From: Nitriliruptoraceae bacterium
Lineage (GTDB): Bacteria; Actinomycetota; Nitriliruptoria; Nitriliruptorales; Nitriliruptoraceae
DNA: 9,975 nucleotides
Direction: 5' to 3'
Assembly (NCBI GenBank): GCA_007131525.1
Contig: SLQK01000287.1
Coordinates: 1 to 9,975, forward strand
In this document: positions 1 through 6,803 of the stretch, piece by piece
Layout of the letters: each line of letters begins with the position of its first letter
How positions within the stretch are numbered: the first letter of the stretch is position 1
The notes under the pieces: generated by a model
What the model saw: only the letters and a program-made list of their open reading frames with translations
The model's database searches: none
Told to the model about the DNA's origin: nothing
Made by a program: the position numbers and the translations under genes

Positions 1-198
1 GATCCGGCGCGAAGCGACCAGAGCAACCGCCCCGACGGTCAGCGTCGCCGCCGGCGTCTCTTCGGCCGCGGTGGGTGAGCCGACGACGCGCACACGGGGA
101 GGCAGCCCACCCGGCAGTGTTCTCACGCCGGTGCAGACGCGACCGCTGAGCTGCGAGGACATGGGAGCAGCGGCCCAGGTGGGCCCGCGCCGGGTCAC
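1..198 (-). CDS. Possible partial ORF overlapping the ppa stop (unknown)
   Basis: An uninterrupted minus-strand frame of 66 codons begins with a GTG at 198-196 that overlaps the ppa TGA stop as GTGA, and runs off the left edge. An in-frame ATG at 162 is an alternative start. About 80% of its codons end in G or C, which is compatible with coding but lower than I would expect for a strong gene. The translation is rich in Pro, Arg and Val. It reaches a short hydrophobic stretch near residues 52-62 (ATLTVGAVALV) that could be the start of a membrane segment or signal anchor. I recognise no family. The stop-start overlap is typical of translationally coupled genes, but chance open frames are common in DNA of this composition. 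The call is tentative. Confidence 0.35.
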   Translation of the reverse strand, partial: MTRRGPTWAAAPMSSQLSGRVCTGVRTLPGGLPPRVRVVGSPTAAEETPAATLTVGAVALVASRRI

Positions 199-707
199 AG
201 GGGGTAGTCGACCGACTCCGCGGGCCCCTCGTACCGCTGCCGCGCCTCCTCGATGACGGTCAGCGCGCGCTCGCGGTTCTCCCACCCACGCACGTTGACG
301 AGCTTCTGCTCGAGGTCCTTGTAGATGCCGAAGAAGTGCGCGATCTCGTCCAGCAGGTGGCTCGGGACGTCGTTCAGGAAGCGGAGGCTGGCCCACCGCG
401 GATCGTGATCGGCCACGGTGAGGATCTTCTCGTCCGGTCCCTTGTCGTCGCTCATATCGAGCATCCCGAGCACCCGGGCGTTCACGGTGCATCCCGGGAA
501 GGACGGCTCGCCGAGGATCACGATGGCATCGAGGTGGTCCCCGTCGAGGGCGAGCGTGTCGGGGATGAAGCCGTAGTCACCCGGGTACCGAACGGCGGTG
601 AACAGCATGCGGTCCAGCATGAAGGCCCGGCGCTCGAAGTCCCACTCGTACTTGTTCCGGGACCCCATCGGGACCTCGATGAACACCTCGATGGTCTCGT
701 CGCTCAT
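195..707 (-). CDS. ppa: Inorganic pyrophosphatase, family I
   Basis: This soluble cytoplasmic enzyme hydrolyses pyrophosphate to two phosphates, which pulls biosynthetic reactions forward. The 170-residue product has the usual length of bacterial family I enzymes. Family landmarks in order are E-V-P-x-G-S-R-N-K-Y-E at about residues 11-21, YPGDYGFIPDT at 41-51, the acidic metal-binding stretch DGDHLDA at 55-61, a Gly-Met-Leu-Asp-Met-x-D-D segment at 81-88, and HFFxxYKDLE at 124-133. The ATG at 707 is chosen because the family N-terminus begins just after it; the frame stays open upstream to 806 but that extension looks unlike the family. GGAG lies 10 nt upstream. In the signature D-x-D-P-x-D the usual Pro is His58 here; the three aspartates are kept, so I expect an active enzyme. 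It is divergent from the peroxiredoxin gene. I see no convincing promoter in the 211-bp gap between them. Confidence 0.95.
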   Translation of the reverse strand: MSDETIEVFIEVPMGSRNKYEWDFERRAFMLDRMLFTAVRYPGDYGFIPDTLALDGDHLDAIVILGEPSFPGCTVNARVLGMLDMSDDKGPDEKILTVADHDPRWASLRFLNDVPSHLLDEIAHFFGIYKDLEQKLVNVRGWENRERALTVIEEARQRYEGPAESVDYPL

Positions 708-918
708 CTCTCCCACGCTCCTCGACGCCTGCGCCACGACCCTACTCGTCGGTGCCGGACCGCGGGCACTCCGAACACCGACCGCCGCGCTGCGACCCCC
801 ATCCACAGCCCCCGACGGGTCGTGTGGTGCACCGACACCACCTGCTGCTACGAATACCGCGGCAGCGCCCCGATGGGCTCATGGGCCGCCATCAACCGGA
901 ACGGACGGAGAACAGGAC

Positions 919-1380
919 ATGCTGGACATCGGCCAGGAGGCACCGGACTTCACCCTTGAGGACCAGGACGGCCAGGAGGTATCGCTGGAGGGGCTCCGAG
1001 GCGTTCCGGTGCTGGTCTACTTCTACCCCAAGGATGACACCTCGGGCTGCACGACCCAGGCCTGCGGTATCCGAGATCAGTGGTCGGAGTTCGAGGAGGC
1101 TGGAGCGGTCGTGCTCGGCATCTCACCGGATCCGGTGGACAGCCATCGGGCCTTCGCGGACAAGCACGACCTCCCGCACCGGCTGCTGGCCGACACCGAG
1201 AAGGAGGTCATCAGGACCTACGGCGCCTGGGGGGTCAAGAGCATGTATGGCCGCGAGTACGAGGGGGTCATCCGCTCCTCGGTGCTCGTCGATGCCGAGG
1301 GCAAGGTGGCGGCGGTCTGGCCGAAGATCCAGCCCAAGAAGCACGCCGACGCGGTCCTCAAGGCCATCCGCGAGCTCTGA
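919..1380 (+). CDS. bcp: Thioredoxin-dependent peroxiredoxin, Bcp/PrxQ type
   Basis: This is a cytoplasmic thiol peroxidase that reduces H2O2 and organic hydroperoxides and is recycled by thioredoxin. The 153-residue length matches the family. The active-site segment PKDDTSGCTTQAC at residues 37-49 holds the peroxidatic Cys44 and, five residues on, Cys49, the arrangement of atypical two-cysteine Bcp enzymes. Further matches are GISPDP near 74-79 and the KSMYGREYEGVIRS block near 109-122. The start at ATG 919 is set by the standard N-terminus (LDIGQEAPDF) and a GGAG ending 8 nt upstream. The frame is open back to 598 but overlaps ppa there and does not resemble the family. It is monocistronic as far as can be seen, divergent from ppa and convergent with the ygfZ-like gene. 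Confidence 0.95.
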   Translation: MLDIGQEAPDFTLEDQDGQEVSLEGLRGVPVLVYFYPKDDTSGCTTQACGIRDQWSEFEEAGAVVLGISPDPVDSHRAFADKHDLPHRLLADTEKEVIRTYGAWGVKSMYGREYEGVIRSSVLVDAEGKVAAVWPKIQPKKHADAVLKAIREL

Positions 1381-1390
1381 CGGCCGCGCC

Positions 1391-1459
1391 GGGCGGCCCA
1401 TCAGCGGCAGGGCGGCCCATCGGCGGGAGGGCGGCCCATCGGCGGCCGGGCGGCCGGCG
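1391..1459. repeat. 19-bp tandem repeat, about 3.6 copies
   Basis: Three head-to-tail 19-bp units start at 1391, 1410 and 1429. Each begins GGGCGGCCCATC and continues with AGCGGCA, GGCGGGA or GGCGGCC. A partial fourth unit, GGGCGGCCGGCG, runs 1448-1459. It fills most of the 127-bp gap between the convergent bcp and ygfZ-like genes. The 19-bp period does not fit a codon period and no gene is expected here. It may be simple slippage, or may help end transcription from both sides, since the units are GC-rich and can form short GGCCGCC-type pairings. I see no T-run that would make a classical terminator. Confidence 0.85.
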
Positions 1460-1507
1460 CTGCCTGCGAGCAGCGCACCGGCCCGCGGGTCGCCCACCGG
1501 CCCTGCG

Positions 1508-2437
1508 CTACCGGTCGCGTCGACGGACGATGGCGGGGTCGTGGCCGGGCGGCATCTGGTCGGCCCCGATGAGGCGCTCGACGGTCACCTGCGGTTCCTG
1601 GGTCTCGGCCCCGCCGAAGACCGCGCCGACCGCGGCGGTCGCGGGCACGAAGGCCAGGGCCTGCTCGCCTCCGGGCGCGACGCTGGTGACCTCGACGGCC
1701 TCACGACCCGACCCCGTCCGCCAACCTGGGGCCACGGCACCTTCGACCTCGACGAGGGCCAGCCGCCGCCGGGGCCGGCCGAGCATCCACATCCGTGCGA
1801 CCGCCTCCTGCCCGGGGTAGCAGCCCTTCGCCAGGTGCACATGCGTCGGCAGCAAGCCGAGCTCCTCGGGCAGGTGCGGCGGCACGACCTCCCGGCCCCA
1901 GACAGGCTCACCCGCCCCGATGCGCCACGCCTCCAGATCCTCGTCGCCGCCCGGGCGCGCACCGGCGTCGTGGAGCGCGGCCACCGCGTCGTCGAGGGCT
2001 GCTCGAGGTCCAGCCAGGTCGACACCGCCGCGGCGGCTGACGACGAGAACGTCCCCCGCGAGACGACAACGGCCGTCGACCACCGTCAGACCGGCACGGG
2101 CAACGACCTCCCGGGCGTCCCGACCGCGCACGGCCACGACCTGGTCGTCGCGGGGCGTGAAGCGCACGTCCAGGAGGAAGGTGCGCGCCGCGAGGACGCC
2201 CATGACGAGCTCGTGGACGGTCGGATCCGGCACGAGGAGCACGAGACGGTCACCGAGCGCGACGACATCGAACATCCCGGTCGGGGCGCCGTGTGGGTCG
2301 AGGACGAGCGCACTGCGGACGTGGGTGACGGGTACCTCGACGAGGTGCTGCGTCGTGACGTCCTCGAGGTAGCGGGCGCGATCTGCTCCCGTGACATCGA
2401 TGCGCTGGAGCGTGGTCGTCGCCACGAAGGTGTCCAC
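1508..2437 (-). CDS. ygfZ: YgfZ/GcvT-like folate-binding protein
   Basis: The 309-residue product belongs to the YgfZ branch of the GcvT-fold proteins, which bind tetrahydrofolate and help assemble or repair iron-sulfur clusters, including those of radical enzymes that modify tRNA. The diagnostic motif K-G-C-Y-P-G-Q-E-x-x-x-R is at residues 204-215, with the conserved Cys206. Just before it is the RIGAGEPVWGRE segment (172-183), which matches the block that normally precedes the motif. The N-terminal half (about 1-100) has the GcvT-like TGADRARYLEDVTTQ start. The GTG start at 2437 is supported by AGGAG at 2446-2450, 8 nt upstream, and it begins right before that block. The stop is TAG. It lies 153 bp downstream of the HNH gene on the same strand. 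Co-transcription is possible but the gap suggests its own promoter, which I could not identify. Confidence 0.92.
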   Translation of the reverse strand: MDTFVATTTLQRIDVTGADRARYLEDVTTQHLVEVPVTHVRSALVLDPHGAPTGMFDVVALGDRLVLLVPDPTVHELVMGVLAARTFLLDVRFTPRDDQVVAVRGRDAREVVARAGLTVVDGRCRLAGDVLVVSRRGGVDLAGPRAALDDAVAALHDAGARPGGDEDLEAWRIGAGEPVWGREVVPPHLPEELGLLPTHVHLAKGCYPGQEAVARMWMLGRPRRRLALVEVEGAVAPGWRTGSGREAVEVTSVAPGGEQALAFVPATAAVGAVFGGAETQEPQVTVERLIGADQMPPGHDPAIVRRRDR

Positions 2438-2590
2438 GGCAGGATCTCCTGACGATCGGCCGGACGTGCCCGAACGCTCGGGAGGGTACGGCCGAGCGCT
2501 GCCAGCGACAGGCCGTCACGGCAGCCGCGGGCACCGGAGCCGCCACTGCGGTTCTCCGGCAGACGCCGCGGGCACCCCCGCAGGCCACGA

Positions 2591-4018
2591 CTAGGGCGGG
2601 TCAGGCCCGAGCAGGGTGGACTGCTCCCAGGGGTCCGATCGATCACCGACCGTGGGCGATCCTCGGGGCGACGGTGGTTCCCAACCTGTCGCCGGTGGTG
2701 TGGCCAGCGGGCCCGGACCGTCAGGATCAGGTTCGTTCGATGACGGCGGGGACCCTCTGGGGCCATCGGCCGCCGGCGGCGGCCGGTCGGGATGGTCGGA
2801 GGACACCGGTGTGTACGAGACGGCGGTGCCCACGATCTCGATGCGGTGGAAGCCCCGATCGAAGATGCGGTGGTGCCGACGGCAGAGCAGCGCCGCGTTG
2901 TCGGGTGCGAGGCGTCCATCGGCCGCGAAGGGGGTGTGACCGTGGGCCACGTCGCACCACGACACCGGAGCATCGCATCCCGGCCAGGTGCAGCCACCGT
3001 CCCGGACGACCAGCGACCGCCACAGACCGATCGGCACGGTGCGGACCGCCTCCGAGGCCTCGATCGGCGTGCGCTGCGCATCCAACACCAGGCGGGTCAC
3101 GTCGCTGTCGGTCAGGAGCGAGCCGAACTCGTGGCTCGTGACCGGCTGACCGGACCACCCGAACTGCCCGACCGCGACCTGGTCACCGGCGCGGTAGGCC
3201 GCCAGCTGCTCCGCGTCGACGATGACGATCACGTGCGGACGCACGCCGTGGGCGGTCGGCGCTTCGCCCACCCGTAGGGCCGCAGCGCACAGCTGCTCGA
3301 ACGCATCGGCGTTCCGCTGCTCCGGGGACCGATGCTCCCCGGGGGCGTCTGGCTTGCGGAAGGCGTCGAAGGCGACCCGCGCCTGCTCCGCAGCTGCACC
3401 GTAGAGCAGGCCGGAGAAGGCGAACCCACCGTCGCTGGTGTCCGTCGCACGCACCCGCCGCGCGATCTGCTGGCGACGCTCGTCCTGCGCCGCGGCCGAC
3501 GGGGTCTCCCTCCCGAGTATGGACCTCGCTCGCTTGCCGAAGGCGATCGGGTCGAGCTGGTGTGCGAGCTCGAGGAGCTCGCACTCGACCTCGTCCCGCC
3601 GCTCAAGCGACAGCGCCTCCAGGACCCGTGCGATGATCCTGGCGTGCTCAGGACCGATCGCTCCCTCGGCGAAAGCGACCCCGGTCTGACCGTGGTCGCG
3701 GGCGGCCAATCCCGCCTCGATCTCCCGCTTGACTTCGGATGGACTCATCCGCTGGTCCGAGGCGATGTCACGCTGATGGTCGCGGATGGCGGCGCCGGTC
3801 GGCCCCGAGGACGACGCGCTGAGACGCCGCGCCTGGGATGACGCTGCGGCACGGGAGCGGAGCGCGACCAGTTGGGCGATCGGTCGGCGGAGTCGCTGCA
3901 GCAGCTCATCAAGGGTCGCATCGGCGAGGTCGTCGAGGTCGACGTCGACGAGCCTGGCAACCGAGTCCTCGGCCTCCGCCAGCGCATCCGGCAGGGGTCC
4001 GGGCGTGGCGCCTGCCAT
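2591..4018 (-). CDS. DUF222/13E12-type protein with C-terminal HNH nuclease domain
   Basis: The 475-residue product has the architecture of the actinobacterial 13E12/DUF222 family: an alpha-helical DUF222 region at about residues 15-320, with the typical RSPEQRNADAF segment at 230-240, then an HNH domain at about 340-390. The HNH part shows four zinc-type cysteines (Cys343, Cys348, Cys355, Cys379), Asp356-x-x-His359, Asn374 and Arg-Arg-His382-His383. This suggests a working metal-dependent DNA nuclease, though the biological role of the family is not settled. The first His of the common CDxHH form is Ala358; the second is kept. The last 85 or so residues are Pro/Gly-rich and probably disordered. 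ATG 4018 is where family similarity begins, but its ribosome site is poor. GTG 4174, preceded by GGGAG at 5-nt spacing, is an in-frame alternative. The stop is TAG. A LexA-type operator and promoter lie about 200 bp upstream, suggesting SOS control. Confidence 0.85.
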   Translation of the reverse strand: MAGATPGPLPDALAEAEDSVARLVDVDLDDLADATLDELLQRLRRPIAQLVALRSRAAASSQARRLSASSSGPTGAAIRDHQRDIASDQRMSPSEVKREIEAGLAARDHGQTGVAFAEGAIGPEHARIIARVLEALSLERRDEVECELLELAHQLDPIAFGKRARSILGRETPSAAAQDERRQQIARRVRATDTSDGGFAFSGLLYGAAAEQARVAFDAFRKPDAPGEHRSPEQRNADAFEQLCAAALRVGEAPTAHGVRPHVIVIVDAEQLAAYRAGDQVAVGQFGWSGQPVTSHEFGSLLTDSDVTRLVLDAQRTPIEASEAVRTVPIGLWRSLVVRDGGCTWPGCDAPVSWCDVAHGHTPFAADGRLAPDNAALLCRRHHRIFDRGFHRIEIVGTAVSYTPVSSDHPDRPPPAADGPRGSPPSSNEPDPDGPGPLATPPATGWEPPSPRGSPTVGDRSDPWEQSTLLGPDPP

Positions 4019-4221
4019 CGAAGCCCGGCGCTCGTCGTGTCCGCTCGTCTCGTACCCGGAGCGGCCCTCGGCCGCCAGGCCGGCGTACCAGGCACCCGGA
4101 CACGGCCGGGACCACCCGGCTCCCGGGGCCAGCCCTCCTGGCGGAGGTGACACGTGTCCGGCTCGGCGTTGCACCCCTGCTCCCGTCTGTCGGCGACACC
4201 TGCGGTCGCCTCTGGAAGCCC

Positions 4222-4249
4222 AGCGTAGCCGAACATGTGTTCGAGTCAA
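4222..4249 (-). promoter_or_regulatory. Predicted promoter of the DUF222/HNH gene
   Basis: Read on the minus strand, TTGACT (4249-4244, five of six matches to TTGACA) is followed after 16 nt by TACGCT (4227-4222, a TAnnnT -10). Transcription would begin near 4215, giving a leader of about 197 nt to ATG 4018 or about 41 nt to GTG 4174. The spacer is almost entirely the LexA box described separately. No other promoter-like pair is evident in the roughly 300-bp stretch between this gene and the tRNA; the rest of that stretch shows nothing I can name. Confidence 0.6.
4230..4243. promoter_or_regulatory. LexA operator (SOS box)
   Basis: CGAACATGTGTTCG matches the Gram-positive/actinobacterial SOS box CGAAC-N4-GTTCG at every fixed position, with 6-bp arms CGAACA/TGTTCG. 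It sits between the -35 and -10 of the predicted HNH-gene promoter, the position expected for direct repression by LexA. 13E12 family genes are known members of the mycobacterial LexA regulon, so the pairing of site and gene is biologically sensible. Confidence 0.8.
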
Positions 4250-4318
4250 GGGTGATGTGTGCTCGATCCAAGTTCTGTGGACAACGTCGCCGGGCACCGC
4301 GTCGTACGCTGACACGAC

Positions 4319-4404
4319 GCGGGTGTGGCGGAGCTGGCAGACGCAGAGGACTTAAAATCCTTGGGGCCGTGAGGCCCGTGTGGGTTCGAACCCCACCACC
4401 CGCA
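4319..4404 (+). tRNA. tRNA-Leu (anticodon UAA)
   Basis: A complete class II cloverleaf is visible. The acceptor stem GCGGGTG (4319-4325) pairs with CACCCGC (4397-4403), followed by discriminator A4404. The anticodon stem GAGGA/TCCTT (4346-4350, 4358-4362) encloses loop CTTAAAA, with anticodon TAA at 4353-4355. A long variable arm pairs GGGCC with GGCCC (about 4364-4377). The T arm GTGGG-TTCGAAC-CCCAC spans 4380-4396. The large variable arm, anticodon and discriminator A all indicate leucine. The 3' CCA is not encoded (CCG follows). It reads UUA codons. Upstream, TGGACA (4278-4283) and TACGCT (4305-4310) resemble promoter hexamers, but the 21-bp spacing is too long for confidence. Confidence 0.97.
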
Positions 4405-4457
4405 CCGACGTCCGGCCCGTGGGCAACGCAGCCGATCGATCCGGCCTCCCGGCGTCG

Positions 4458-4477
4458 GGGCGGCCGGTCGACCGCCC
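4458..4477 (+). terminator. Possible GC hairpin after tRNA-Leu
   Basis: GGGCGG (4458-4463) and CCGCCC (4472-4477) form a perfect 6-bp stem around an 8-nt loop, about 54 nt past the tRNA, in the 227-bp gap before the convergent Nudix-YjeF_N gene. There is no T-run. Such hairpins are frequent by chance in this composition, so this is a weak call. I see no gene in 4405-4631. Confidence 0.25.
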
Positions 4478-4631
4478 GGCGACGACCGGCAGGCCGGGAC
4501 CGGCCGACCACCGCCTGGACCACTCGGCCGCGCCCCGCCCGGCAGGCCGCCCCATGGACGGCCCGGACACGCTCCCGCCGGCCGATCACCCAGCGACGGG
4601 CGGCGCAGCCGCGCCCAGCCGTCCCTGACGA

Positions 4632-6125
4632 TCAGCCGGCGAGGGTGGCCTGATCGGGCGTCCCCGCGTCGGAGGCGCGCGCACCAGCGATCAAGCGGAC
4701 CAGGGGCCCGCGAGCGAAGGGCGAGCCGTCACCGACCGCGACGCCGACCGACCGCCAGGCGGCCGGCGGGATCCCCAGATCGGCGAGGTAGAGGTCACCG
4801 ACGTAGGCGTGGGTGACCGGCGCGCGGAGCCCGACCAACGGCAGTCCGAGGGCCACGGTCACGTCCGCCGTGATGCAGGGGCCCCGCAGACCGTCGTCGG
4901 GGCTGATCCCGCTCGGCAGCTCCAGCGACACGACCGGCACATCGTGACGGCGCAACCACCTGGCGGCAGCCTTCGGCAGGTCGGCCAAGGGCGGCACAGC
5001 CCCCACACCGAGCACCGCGTCGACCACGACCTGGCCAGGGGCACGGGCGTCATCCAGGCTGGCTGGCCCGATCCGTGCCACCTCGATGCCAGCGGCCTCC
5101 AGCAGCGCCAGCTGGGCCGGGTGGCGGGGATCGCCGACCGCCACCACGTCGACCTGCGCGCCGGCCGCGGCCAGCAACCGCGCGGCCACCAGACCCCCAC
5201 CGCCGTTGCTCGACGGTCCGGCGAGCACCGTCACGCTGACATCGGACAGCGCCAGCCCGTGGAGCCGTCGGACCACGTGGGCGATCGCGCGGCCTGCCTG
5301 CTCCGCCCGTGCCGCGGCACCGACGCCGTGCCCGTCCAGCCAGCGGCGCACGCCCCTGACCTGCCCGGAGGTGACGTGCACCACCTCGGCCTGCTCGAGG
5401 GTCGGCAGCTCCCCCTCGAGGCGGGGTCGGCGCTCGCGGGCGGGGACCTGCTCCCAGGGACGGACCGCGCGGTCCTCGCCCAGCTCGTGGGGCTCGCGAC
5501 CGCCGTGCCAGCCGGGCACGGCGGTGTCGAGCAGGACCGACAGCACCACCGCCGTGGCACCCCACAGCAGGTCGTCATCGAGCTGCCACGCCCAGGTGGA
5601 CCCCTCCAGCGACAGGGGCGCGTGCCGCCACCGCTGCGGGTCCAGCAGCCGGTCGAGTGGGACGCGGAGGATCTCGTCCACCTCCCAGGGGTTCTCCGCG
5701 AGAGCATGGGGCGCCCGCCAACGTGCGAGCACCGGCGCGACCCAGAACCGCGAGGGAGGGATATAGAACACCGGCCCGACCCCCACCACCTCGACGCTGT
5801 CGGGACGCAAGCCGACCTCCTCCCGGGCCTCTCGCAGGGCGGAGTCCTCGAGCGACTCACCCGGCTCGCGTCGACCTCCAGGGAACGAGAGCTGCCCCGG
5901 ATGTGACCGGAGATCCCGCCGGCGCCGGGTGAGCACGACCTTCAGCCCGTCGGCCGCCTCCTCGACCAACACCAGGACCGCCCCGACCCGCGCCTCCGCC
6001 GGCGGCGTTCTCGCCTCGGCCGGCACGTCGGCCAGGGCGCTCCGAAGGCGCCGCCAGAAGGCATCGGAGGGTGGTGCAGCCACCGGCTCATCCAGCACCG
6101 TGACCCCCGTCGCTCGACGCAGCAT
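4632..6125 (-). CDS. Nudix hydrolase (CoA pyrophosphatase-like) fused to YjeF_N domain
   Basis: This single 497-residue frame has two domains. Residues about 20-200 form a Nudix hydrolase of the UPF0035/CoA-diphosphatase group: an LTRRRRDLRSHPGQ block at 65-78 followed by a perfect Nudix box from Gly84 to Leu106 (Glu90, Arg98-Glu99, Glu102-Glu103). This group cleaves the diphosphate of CoA and similar nucleotides. Residues about 250-480 resemble YjeF_N, the NAD(P)H-hydrate epimerase domain: AGRAIA at 277-282, GPSSNGGGGLVAAR at 303-316, VVDAVLGVG at 368-376, LPSG at 403-406 and ADVTVALG at 420-427. The usual NGGDG is NGGGG (Gly310), DxPSG is E-L-P-S-G (Glu402), and the Lys of the later P-K-x-G is replaced by Leu430. 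Epimerase activity is therefore uncertain. The ATG at 6125 overlaps the regulator gene by 38 nt; GTG 6098 is another possible start. The two probably share a transcript. No YjeF_C dehydratase domain is present. Confidence 0.8.
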   Translation of the reverse strand: MLRRATGVTVLDEPVAAPPSDAFWRRLRSALADVPAEARTPPAEARVGAVLVLVEEAADGLKVVLTRRRRDLRSHPGQLSFPGGRREPGESLEDSALREAREEVGLRPDSVEVVGVGPVFYIPPSRFWVAPVLARWRAPHALAENPWEVDEILRVPLDRLLDPQRWRHAPLSLEGSTWAWQLDDDLLWGATAVVLSVLLDTAVPGWHGGREPHELGEDRAVRPWEQVPARERRPRLEGELPTLEQAEVVHVTSGQVRGVRRWLDGHGVGAAARAEQAGRAIAHVVRRLHGLALSDVSVTVLAGPSSNGGGGLVAARLLAAAGAQVDVVAVGDPRHPAQLALLEAAGIEVARIGPASLDDARAPGQVVVDAVLGVGAVPPLADLPKAAARWLRRHDVPVVSLELPSGISPDDGLRGPCITADVTVALGLPLVGLRAPVTHAYVGDLYLADLGIPPAAWRSVGVAVGDGSPFARGPLVRLIAGARASDAGTPDQATLAG

Positions 6126-6771
6126 CGGCCCCGTCGGGACCCGATCGATGGCCCTCGCGGCCGGCGGGATCGACCGGGAAAGCGTGGAACTGGGCGACGA
6201 CCCGCTCGCTGCCCGGCGGCGGGGTGCGGTCGACGACCCGTGCCCGGAAGCGTTGCAGGACGGCCACCACCTCGTCACGGAGCTCGGCCAACTCCTCGGC
6301 CGTGCCCTCGAAGCGCATCGTGGTACTCACCGAGGACCGCAGCCACTCCACGTCCCAGGTCTCGGCGGTCGTGTACCAGCGCTCCAGCTGTCGAGCCGCG
6401 TTCTGCCAGAGCTGGCCGGCTGCGATCCGCAGCGCCGCGGAGGTGCCGGGCTCCTCCATCAGCCGCTCGGCATCGAGGTTGTAGCCACCAGGGCGCACCC
6501 GCCACCAGCGGTCCCGGCGGTCGCCGCGTGCGGGGTCCTCCTCGATGAATCCATGCTTGGCGAGGACCCGGAGGTGGTAGCTGGTCGTCCCGGAGCTCTC
6601 CCCCACCGCGGCCGCCAGCTGCGATGCGGTCGCCGGGCCGCCGTCCGCCAGCAGGTCGTACATCCGCACCCGCAAGGGGTGGGCCAGGGCCTTCAGCCTC
6701 GCGGGGTCAACGTCGAGCGGCCGGGGGAGCTCAGCCGCTGCCCTGGCACCGGTAGCGCGTTCATCGCTCAC
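6088..6771 (-). CDS. ArsR-like winged-helix transcriptional regulator
   Basis: The 227-residue protein carries an ArsR-type winged helix-turn-helix at about residues 22-92: RLKALAHPLRVRMYDLL (25-41), a recognition region GTTSYHLRVLAKHGFI (61-76) and a wing with Arg/Trp residues to about 92. The rest (about 100-200) is a helical segment with many Trp/Glu/Arg residues, probably for dimerisation or ligand binding. There are no cysteines, so the thiol metal sensing of classical ArsR proteins is unlikely. The GTG start at 6771 is chosen over the upstream ATG 6792 because AGGAG sits 7 nt before it. It is divergent from the MFS exporter gene, an arrangement typical of a local repressor. The 14-bp-spaced sites between them are its likely operators. 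Its 3' end overlaps the start of the Nudix-YjeF_N gene. Confidence 0.87.
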   Translation of the reverse strand: MSDERATGARAAAELPRPLDVDPARLKALAHPLRVRMYDLLADGGPATASQLAAAVGESSGTTSYHLRVLAKHGFIEEDPARGDRRDRWWRVRPGGYNLDAERLMEEPGTSAALRIAAGQLWQNAARQLERWYTTAETWDVEWLRSSVSTTMRFEGTAEELAELRDEVVAVLQRFRARVVDRTPPPGSERVVAQFHAFPVDPAGREGHRSGPDGADAASSDGGHGAG

Positions 6772-6778
6772 TGTGACG

Positions 6779-6783
6779 CTCCT
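6779..6783 (-). promoter_or_regulatory. Ribosome binding site deciding the regulator start
   Basis: AGGAG on the minus strand lies 7 nt before GTG 6771. It lies downstream of the alternative ATG 6792, inside what would be coding sequence, and so favours the shorter protein. Confidence 0.75.
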
Positions 6784-6803
6784 GCCGCACATATCACCGA
6801 GGA

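Noticed and set aside
752..2452. Very long plus-strand open frame (566 codons)
   Set aside because: It runs across bcp in another frame and antisense to ygfZ, is Arg/Pro-rich and resembles no family. It is a by-product of high GC content.
4276..4284. TTGTCCACA (minus strand), matching an actinobacterial DnaA box
   Set aside because: It is a single isolated copy without neighbouring boxes, an AT-rich unwinding region or dnaA/dnaN genes. One 9-mer can occur by chance in 10 kb, so no origin is called.
4319..4404. tRNA gene as an integration site for a mobile element
   Set aside because: No integrase lies nearby and I see no second copy of the tRNA 3' end; the neighbouring genes match the local base composition.
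4405..4631. Open frames and short inverted repeats in the gap after the tRNA
   Set aside because: The frames have no recognisable protein or ribosome site. Apart from one modest GC hairpin the repeats are what this composition yields by chance.
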